A stretch of DNA of 20,759 nt, from the NCBI GenBank assembly GCA_030705665.1, contig JAUZQA010000009.1:1-20759 (forward strand). The letters are read 5' to 3'. Below the pieces are notes generated by a model. That model worked only from the letters and a program-made list of their open reading frames with translations, was not told where the DNA came from and searched no databases. A program made the translations under genes and the position numbers. Source of the stretch: Bacillota bacterium. GTDB taxonomy: Bacteria; Bacillota; Bacilli; Bacillales_B; DSM-18226. Of the stretch, positions 15,897-20,759 are shown piece after piece; the stretch's first letter is position 1; each line of letters begins with the position of its first letter.

Positions 15897-18215
15897 TTGA
15901 ATGTAATTGGAAAAAGTGTCATTCGTAAAGAGGCGTGGGATAAAGTCACCGGTCGGGCGAAATACACGCATGATTACCAATCAATCGGCATGCTTTCAGT
16001 TAGAAAGGTTATTAGTCCATATGGGCACGCCAGGATCAAGGCGATTGATACATCAGAAGCGTATCATGTACCAGGAGTTAGAGCGATTGTTACGGGAGAA
16101 AATTTGCCGCTTATTGGGGAAGCAATTCGTGACCGTCCCCCAATTGCTGTTGATAAAGTTCGTTATCACGGAGAACCAGTTGCATTAGTTGTCGCTGATA
16201 CAGCTGACCAGGCGATGAAAGCTGCAGCACTGGTCAAGGTGTCCTATGAATTATTGCCAGTAGTAAATTCCCCCACGCAGGCTTTTCAAAAGGATGCTCC
16301 GCTCGTCCATGAAAAGTTAGGCGACTATAAAAAAGAAGAAGATTCCAGCCCGGTTGCGGGAACCAACATTGCGAGCCTTATAAAAATTCGCAAAGGGAGT
16401 ATGGAAAAAGGATGGGCTGACAGTGAGGTAACGGTAGAAGCGAATTATTCCTTTGCCCCTTCGGACCATGCCGCAATGGAAACCAGATGTGCAACTTGCG
16501 AGATATTGCCTGATGGAATAATCAATATTATGACCTCATCTCAGGCCCCTTTTATGGTTAAAACACTTATATCTGAGTACTTTGGTGAGGATATTGGAAA
16601 AATTGTTGTAAAAACGCCGTTTGTAGGAGGAGCTTATGGCGGTAAGGCTCCCGTTCAGCTTGAAATATGGGCCTACTTGGCTTCAAAGGCCGTCGGCGGC
16701 AGACCCGTAAAGGTCTGGAATACTCGTGAAGAGGATATTATTACATCGCCAAGTCACATTGGACTGGATGCAACAGTTAAATTTGGGGCAGATCGTAATG
16801 GGAAAATTAAAGTGATGGAAATCCGTTATTTATGGGATGGGGGTGCCTATTCCGATAAAGCGATTGATGTAACGAGATCAGGGGCTGTCGACTGCACGGG
16901 CCCCTATGATGTTGAGAATGTTTGGTGTGATTCGTACTGTATGTATACCAACCATCCGTATGCGGCGCCATTTAGAGGATTTTCCCATTCCGAGCTTACC
17001 TTTGTCATTGAAAGAACGATGGATTTACTTGCACAAAAGCTTCAGATGGATCCGCTTGAGCTTCGTTACTTGAATGCTATTAGGCCAGGAGATACGACGC
17101 CGACCAGAGTTCATTTGAATAAAAGCAATCTGGGAAACCTGCCACAGTGTATTGAGAGATTAAGAGAATTAATTAAGTGGGATGAAGGCCAGATTGAAGA
17201 GATTGATGAACGTTTCGTTCAGGTAAAAGCTGTAAGCTGCAGCTGGAAAACGTCTACGATAGATGCAAACGCCCCCTCAGGCGCCATTATCACCTTTAAT
17301 CGTGATGGAAGTGTTAATTTGATGACAGGTGTTATCGAAATTGGTACTGGAACAAAAACTGTCCTTGCTCAAATTCTCGCTGAAAGACTGAAAATGGATA
17401 TCGATCACGTTCACGTTCGTATGGAAGTCGATACCCAGACAACACCGGAACATTTTAAGACTGTTGCCAGCAGAGGAACGTTTATGTCAGGAAGGGCTAC
17501 CTTAAATGCCGCTGAAGATGTGATCAAGCAGTTAAAAGAAGTGGCCTCCTGTGTTTTGAGAGCACCAAAGGAGGATCTGGAAGTTGCGAACAGCCGCGTG
17601 TTTTTACGAGATGATCCATCGATTGGACTTCATTTCAAGGATATTGGCTACGGCTATAAATATCCAAACGGTAACGCGATTGGCGGTCAAATCATTGGCA
17701 GAGGGATGTATATCTTACGTCATATAACGAGTTTAGACCCGGAAACGGGTGCTGGGAAACCCGGCCCGGAGTGGTCTGCAGCGGCATATGGTGTAGAGGT
17801 AGAATTCGATCGCATAGATTATACGTACCGTCTTGTTCATGCGGCAGCGGTCGTGGACGCTGGGAAAGTGCTTAACGAAAAAGCAGCATTAGGTCAGGTT
17901 ATGGGTGCAATGAGTATGGGACTCGCATTCGCTGGGAGAGAAACTTTTTATTTTGATCAATATGGGAGGGTCCTAAATCCACAGCTTAGAACCTATCGCC
18001 CGATCCGCTATGGAGAGAATCCAAATTACTCGGTTGATTTTGTTGAAAACCCGCAGATTGATGCTCCCTACGGAGCACGTGGGATCGGAGAACTAGGCTT
18101 AATGGGAATGCCTGGGGCTCTCGGGAATGCATTGTCGGTGGCAGCTGGAGTACCACTTAACAATCTTCCCCTCATACCAGAATTAATTTGGAAAGCAAAG
18201 ACAGTTCGAACATAA
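15897..18215 (+). CDS. Xanthine dehydrogenase family molybdopterin-binding subunit, orphan
   Basis: A 772-residue molybdenum hydroxylase large subunit. Seen: KVTGRAKYTHDY at the N-terminus, the conserved VGGAYGGKAPVQLE segment, APFRGFSHSE (place of the active-site arginine), EIGTGTKTVLAQ, TVASRGTFMSG, and GIGELGLMG near the end with the catalytic glutamate E732. Such subunits hydroxylate purines, aromatic N-heterocycles or aldehydes, and normally work with a 2Fe-2S subunit and often an FAD subunit; neither is present in the window. The start is placed at TTG 15897, six bases after AGGAGGG, giving a family-like N-terminus (NVIGKSVIRKEAWDKVTG). Upstream in-frame ATGs from 15828 have no ribosome binding site. 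Substrate unknown; purine use is only one option. A terminator follows. Confidence 0.88.
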   Translation: MNVIGKSVIRKEAWDKVTGRAKYTHDYQSIGMLSVRKVISPYGHARIKAIDTSEAYHVPGVRAIVTGENLPLIGEAIRDRPPIAVDKVRYHGEPVALVVADTADQAMKAAALVKVSYELLPVVNSPTQAFQKDAPLVHEKLGDYKKEEDSSPVAGTNIASLIKIRKGSMEKGWADSEVTVEANYSFAPSDHAAMETRCATCEILPDGIINIMTSSQAPFMVKTLISEYFGEDIGKIVVKTPFVGGAYGGKAPVQLEIWAYLASKAVGGRPVKVWNTREEDIITSPSHIGLDATVKFGADRNGKIKVMEIRYLWDGGAYSDKAIDVTRSGAVDCTGPYDVENVWCDSYCMYTNHPYAAPFRGFSHSELTFVIERTMDLLAQKLQMDPLELRYLNAIRPGDTTPTRVHLNKSNLGNLPQCIERLRELIKWDEGQIEEIDERFVQVKAVSCSWKTSTIDANAPSGAIITFNRDGSVNLMTGVIEIGTGTKTVLAQILAERLKMDIDHVHVRMEVDTQTTPEHFKTVASRGTFMSGRATLNAAEDVIKQLKEVASCVLRAPKEDLEVANSRVFLRDDPSIGLHFKDIGYGYKYPNGNAIGGQIIGRGMYILRHITSLDPETGAGKPGPEWSAAAYGVEVEFDRIDYTYRLVHAAAVVDAGKVLNEKAALGQVMGAMSMGLAFAGRETFYFDQYGRVLNPQLRTYRPIRYGENPNYSVDFVENPQIDAPYGARGIGELGLMGMPGALGNALSVAAGVPLNNLPLIPELIWKAKTVRT

Positions 18216-18246
18216 ATAGGTAAACCTTTAAAAGATTATCGTATCG

Positions 18247-18270
18247 AGGACCTTAATGGTCCTTTTATTT
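18247..18270 (+). terminator. Terminator after the molybdenum enzyme gene
   Basis: AGGACC (18247-18252) pairs with GGTCCT (18258-18263) over a 5-base loop, followed by TTTATTTT. Short but with a fair T-run; 32 bases after the stop codon. Confidence 0.7.
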
Positions 18271-18406
18271 TGTTTGAAAGGAGCATATTTATTTACGTCT
18301 TTATAGTCTTAATGTTAGATGCAGTATTTACATTCACAAAACGCTCATATTTTCAAATCCTGTTTCTCCAACTGCCTTCACAGAACTTTCACATATCCGC
18401 AAAATC

Positions 18407-18457
18407 TTGTGATAGCCATCACAATACTAGTTCCTTCTAGCTATTAGGATTTAATTG
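18407..18457 (+). promoter_or_regulatory. Crp/Fnr-type activated promoter
   Basis: TTGTGATAGCCATCACAA at 18407-18424 is a perfect TTGTGA-N6-TCACAA operator of the CRP/FNR family. A TAGGAT -10 element lies at 18445-18450 with no -35 hexamer. If transcription starts near 18457, the operator centre (18415.5) is at -41.5, the classical position for class II activation. It would drive the segment with the cytochrome gene and the Crp-family regulator gene, whose recognition helix is of the TGTGA-reading type. Confidence 0.75.
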
Positions 18458-18482
18458 TGATTTTGAATAAGGAGGGGGAGAT

Positions 18483-18563
18483 ATGGCTAAAACAATCAAT
18501 CATTTCATCGTAATGGCAGCTTTAGATCTTGGCATAGACGCTGTTTATTGCCATAATCCTTGA
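18483..18563 (+). pseudogene. Short frame with a strong ribosome binding site, probable gene remnant
   Basis: AAGGAGGGGG lies directly before an ATG at 18483 that opens a 26-codon frame (MAKTINHFIVMAALDLGIDA and a few more) ended by TGA. In another frame the sequence continues as an open, partly hydrophobic stretch (ILDHQVKSVQFKGFVELLYHH) to a stop near 18620. This looks like a frameshifted start of a lost gene, directly downstream of the activated promoter. I do not recognise the family; a genuine small peptide is also possible. Confidence 0.4.
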
Positions 18564-18893
18564 TCATCAAGTTAAATCGGTTCAATTTAAAGGTTTTGTG
18601 GAATTGCTCTACCATCACTAGTTAGGAAAATAATTAAAGATATTGAAAAAACTAGCGTTTAAAGTACTAGTACTAGAAATCAAGAATCTTCAACAACATC
18701 TCAAGTGCATTAACGTATTTGGTGGTGGATAAACTCCACTTCCTTATGTTCAAGCTGTTAAGTGTTGAACATAAGTAATCTATTTTAACCATATTAACAG
18801 TGTTCAAGGTATACATAGTATCTAATATCATTTAAGAGTTTAGAATTTTCCAAGCTAAAAAAAATTATCGTCAAAAACAGGAGGAATATTGAA
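18564..18893. other. Gene-free leader region before the cytochrome gene
   Basis: About 330 AT-rich bases with stops in all frames that I followed. It contains the palindrome AGTACTAGTACT around 18665-18680 and a perfect 11-base inverted repeat at 18743-18775. It ends with the AGGAGG that serves the cytochrome gene. No second Crp/Fnr operator or good sigma-A promoter is evident. Confidence 0.6.
18743..18775 (+). repeat. Perfect 11-base inverted repeat in the cytochrome leader
   Basis: CTTATGTTCAA (18743-18753) and TTGAACATAAG (18765-18775) are exact inverse complements around 11 bases, followed by TAATCTATTTTAA. It could be a weak terminator of the remnant frame, an operator, or an mRNA structure. 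Confidence 0.55.
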
Positions 18894-19559
18894 GTGGAAG
18901 ATGAGCAAAATCAACCAAAACATCGTAAAATTTCAAGGATAACATTATATAAAATCCTAGCAGCCACACTAGGTATTTTGATAGTCTTTGGCTTTGCTGT
19001 ATACGGCACAGCCCAAGCAACATCAAGTTCGGGATTCTGTAACAGCTGTCATGAAATGAATCCTGAGGCGGAAACATGGAAAGTATCAACACACAGTCAG
19101 GTAGCCTGTAAAGAATGTCACATACAGCCTGGAATAATCAATGAAGCAAAAGCAAAGATCAACGGGCTTGACCAAGTCTATCAAAAGGTTACAGACAATT
19201 ACACGGCCCCAATTAAAATAAAAGATCCTATACCAAACTCGGTATGTGAAAAATGCCACAATATGAAGAATAAAACAACAGCTCAAACGGTGAATGGCAT
19301 AGTGGTCATTCCGCATCAAAAACACTTAGAAAAAGGCGTCTTATGTGTGCAATGCCATTATAATGTGGTTCATGGAGGCATTTCAGAGGGCAAAGAAACA
19401 TTAAAATCAGAATATGATAAATGGAATTCGGCACAGGCCAAACAGGTTGTATATAATGATAGTTTTATTAAGCCGAAGATGGAAGATTGTATTAAATGTC
19501 ACAAAGTACGTAAAGTATCGACAGCATGCAGCACCTGCCATATAACTGGAAGCAAATAA
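18894..19559 (+). CDS. Membrane-anchored multihaem cytochrome c, NapC/NirT/NrfH-like, six CXXCH sites
   Basis: A 221-residue protein with a basic cytosolic N-terminus, one membrane helix at about 20-42, and an outward-facing c-type cytochrome domain. Six CXXCH haem sites are visible: CNSCH, CKECH, CEKCH, CVQCH, CIKCH and CSTCH. The first is followed by EM (CNSCHEM), as in NrfH/NapC where the Met is a haem 1 ligand. Such proteins oxidise menaquinol and hand electrons to a terminal reductase outside the membrane. Classical NapC/NrfH/CymA have four haems, so two extra sites at the C-terminus (residues about 199-217) are unusual. GTG start with AGGAGG nine bases upstream. No reductase gene is adjacent in the window; the next gene is a Crp-family regulator 53 bases on, probably in the same transcript. 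Nitrite, nitrate or another acceptor cannot be told apart. Confidence 0.88.
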   Translation: MEDEQNQPKHRKISRITLYKILAATLGILIVFGFAVYGTAQATSSSGFCNSCHEMNPEAETWKVSTHSQVACKECHIQPGIINEAKAKINGLDQVYQKVTDNYTAPIKIKDPIPNSVCEKCHNMKNKTTAQTVNGIVVIPHQKHLEKGVLCVQCHYNVVHGGISEGKETLKSEYDKWNSAQAKQVVYNDSFIKPKMEDCIKCHKVRKVSTACSTCHITGSK

Positions 19560-19612
19560 GGTGAACACTTGCTAGACATAGCTCCCCTTTTATTTTTGGA
19601 GGTGATTATTCC

Positions 19613-20356
19613 ATGTGGAAACAAGAGAAAATTGTAAAGTGGTTATCAGCTATCCCTTTATTTAAAGATATGACTAGAGAAGAGCTTACTTTATTTGCAG
19701 ACGTAGCTCAAATCCAGCCCTACAAGAAAAAAAAGCATATTTTTATGGAAGGGGACCAACTTGAACATATCTTTTTTATTTGTGATGGGAAGGTAAAAGT
19801 ATATAAAAAGAATCCCACTGGCAAGGAGTTTATTATTTATGTCCTGGAACCGGGAGAAATGTTTCCTTATATCGGATTTATGAGAAAAGGATCCCACATT
19901 TCTTATGCAGAAGTTCTGGAAGATACATATGTAATATCCATTCCAATTAAGCATTTTGAAGAAATCCTTGTTTTTTTTCCTAAGCTTTGTATGAAAATTT
20001 TTAATTGCCTTGGAGAAAGAATTACCGATTTGGAGGAAAGATTGGAAGGACACCTTTTTCATGATACTTATGAGAAAATCATTTTACTTCTTATCAGGCT
20101 TTGTCAATCAAATGGTGAACAAACAGAAAAAGGATATAAATTGAAGACAAAGTTTACCTGCAGTGATTTAGCGAAAATGATTGGCACCTCACGAGAAACG
20201 GTGTGTCGAACAATAACCGAATTAAAACAGAAAAAATATGTGTTCATAAATCGGGAAGGCTATTATTATATTGACAAGGATTCATTGAAACAGAAGTTGT
20301 ATTCAGAGAACGAGCAATATGGAAATCAACTATTCTATAAAGCGTATGGAGGTTAA
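19613..20356 (+). CDS. Crp/Fnr-family transcriptional regulator
   Basis: A 247-residue regulator with an N-terminal cyclic-nucleotide-binding-like beta barrel (about 15-125, with IFMEGDQLEHIFFICDGKVK and LEPGEMF), a long dimerisation helix (about 125-150) and a C-terminal winged helix. The recognition helix SRETVCR (193-199) keeps R194, E195 and R199 of the E. coli CRP type, which read TGTGA. No FNR-type cysteine cluster is present at either end (the six cysteines are scattered), so an Fe-S oxygen sensor like FNR is not supported; haem, nitric oxide or redox sensing are open. GGAGGTG lies eight bases before the ATG. It likely activates the promoter at 18407-18457 and so its own operon (inference). 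Confidence 0.9.
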   Translation: MWKQEKIVKWLSAIPLFKDMTREELTLFADVAQIQPYKKKKHIFMEGDQLEHIFFICDGKVKVYKKNPTGKEFIIYVLEPGEMFPYIGFMRKGSHISYAEVLEDTYVISIPIKHFEEILVFFPKLCMKIFNCLGERITDLEERLEGHLFHDTYEKIILLLIRLCQSNGEQTEKGYKLKTKFTCSDLAKMIGTSRETVCRTITELKQKKYVFINREGYYYIDKDSLKQKLYSENEQYGNQLFYKAYGG

Positions 20357-20380
20357 ATGATAGCCCCTGCAAATAGACCG

Positions 20381-20438
20381 GTTGATTTCCGCTCCGGGGA
20401 CTCGCTTTCCGCGGGGAGGTCCTAGAGCGCCAATCAAC
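20381..20438. repeat. Bacillaceae interspersed palindromic repeat
   Basis: A GC-rich, largely self-complementary 58-base unit inside AT-rich DNA: GTTGATT at one end, AATCAAC at the other, with CGCTC/GAGCG and GGAC/GTCC pairs inside. The core GATTTCCGCTCC and CTCGCTTTCCGCGGGG are familiar from a repeat present in many copies in Bacillus-type genomes. It has no coding content; likely a REP- or MITE-like element. Confidence 0.7.
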
Positions 20439-20517
20439 AGACATGTCAAAAGCCGTTAAACTAATCGTTTTGTAAAAACTTAACGCGGTGAATTATTAAA
20501 GAAGAAGGATAAAAAAA

Positions 20518-20540
20518 GCTCCCGAAAGTTTTTCGGGAGC
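20518..20540. terminator. GC-rich terminator hairpin
   Basis: GCTCCCGAA pairs perfectly with TTCGGGAGC over a 5-base loop. On the minus strand it is followed by seven T; on the plus strand there is no direct T-run. It may end a transcript arriving from the right as well as support termination of the Crp-gene transcript. Confidence 0.75.
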
Positions 20541-20544
20541 CTGA

Positions 20545-20573
20545 CCAGATTCAGTTATTGAATCTGGTTTTTT
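20545..20573 (+). terminator. Second terminator hairpin with T-run
   Basis: CCAGATTCA (20545-20553) pairs with TGAATCTGG (20559-20567) over a 5-base loop, followed by TTTTTT. A standard Rho-independent terminator for the cytochrome-regulator transcript, immediately after the first hairpin. Confidence 0.85.
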
Positions 20574-20759
20574 AACTTGATCAGATAAATAGACTTTAGG
20601 ATTTCGTTTAATTCATTCAATTTATTTGAAAAATTTGGGTGGAGTTTTGAATAAATAGATTGAATTGTTGTAAAAAATAGAATTAAATGAAAGTATACCC
20701 AATCTGTGAATGTAGGGATTAAAATAAAGAATATATATTTTAAAGCATTTGCAATTACA
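20574..20759. other. AT-rich end of the window without a gene
   Basis: About 186 bases, very AT-rich. A loose inverted repeat pairs the ATTCAATTTATTTGAAAA region (about 20612-20631) with TTTTGAATAAATAGATTGAAT (about 20646-20666). No reading frame with a ribosome binding site is visible; it may be the upstream region of a gene outside the window. Confidence 0.5.

Noticed and set aside
18312..18440. 42-codon frame before the Crp/Fnr operator
   Set aside because: No ribosome binding site near the ATG, it runs through the operator and promoter region, and the composition is not protein-like.
1..20759. CRISPR arrays, tRNA or rRNA genes, insertion-sequence transposases
   Set aside because: No regularly spaced direct repeats, no cloverleaf or rRNA-like segments and no transposase motifs were seen on either strand.

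Overview
The window is about 20.8 kb of low-GC DNA, apparently from the chromosome of an aerobic to facultative, endospore-former-type Bacillota (family Bacillaceae; something like Bacillus, Neobacillus or Mesobacillus). This rests on the strong AGGAGG-type ribosome binding sites, use of GTG and TTG starts, codon use, a gene order matching the Bacillus subtilis yngJ-yngE leucine-degradation operon, scoAB and fadF homologues, and a typical Bacillaceae interspersed palindromic repeat near the right end. I cannot name the species.

Layout. (1) 22-1062: a zinc alcohol/aldehyde dehydrogenase, closed by a hairpin terminator shared with the convergent regulator gene. (2) 1208-3043, minus strand: a GAF plus PucR-type helix-turn-helix regulator, divergent from the catabolic operon and separated from it by a 275-base region with a perfect 9+5+9 palindrome. 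(3) 3319-15342, plus strand: a long catabolic operon holding acyl-CoA dehydrogenase, an acetyl-CoA-synthetase-family ligase, biotin carboxylase, a stand-alone biotin carrier protein, HMG-CoA lyase, methylglutaconyl-CoA hydratase type crotonase, acyl-CoA carboxylase beta subunit, both subunits of a 3-oxoacid CoA-transferase, and a membrane Fe-S oxidoreductase of the FadF type. (4) 15348-15792: terminators and one small FbpA-like gene. (5) 15897-18215: a solitary molybdopterin-binding subunit of the xanthine dehydrogenase family, read from a TTG start. (6) 18216-18893: a long, gene-poor stretch with a clear Crp/Fnr-type promoter, a short probably decayed reading frame and a structured leader. 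(7) 18894-20356: a membrane-anchored cytochrome with six CXXCH haem sites (NapC/NirT/NrfH-like) followed by a Crp/Fnr-family regulator. (8) 20357-20759: a Bacillaceae repeat, two tandem terminators and AT-rich DNA without genes.

How the genes work together. Region 3 gives an almost complete path from isovaleryl-CoA to acetoacetyl-CoA: dehydrogenation to 3-methylcrotonyl-CoA, biotin-dependent carboxylation by a three-polypeptide carboxylase, hydration to HMG-CoA, cleavage to acetyl-CoA plus acetoacetate, and re-activation of acetoacetate with succinyl-CoA. The FadF-like protein would pass electrons from the dehydrogenase (through ETF, not in the window) to menaquinone. The thiolase that would end the path is absent. 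Region 7 looks like an anaerobic respiration module: the Crp-type regulator has a CRP-like recognition helix, and the operator 480 bases upstream of the cytochrome gene has the matching TGTGA-N6-TCACA sequence at the exact spacing of an activated promoter.

No wholly new system is evident. The points most worth a second look are the six-haem cytochrome with its regulator and promoter, the enlarged acyl pocket predicted for the ligase, the position of the catalytic glutamate in the dehydrogenase, and the orphan molybdenum hydroxylase subunit.
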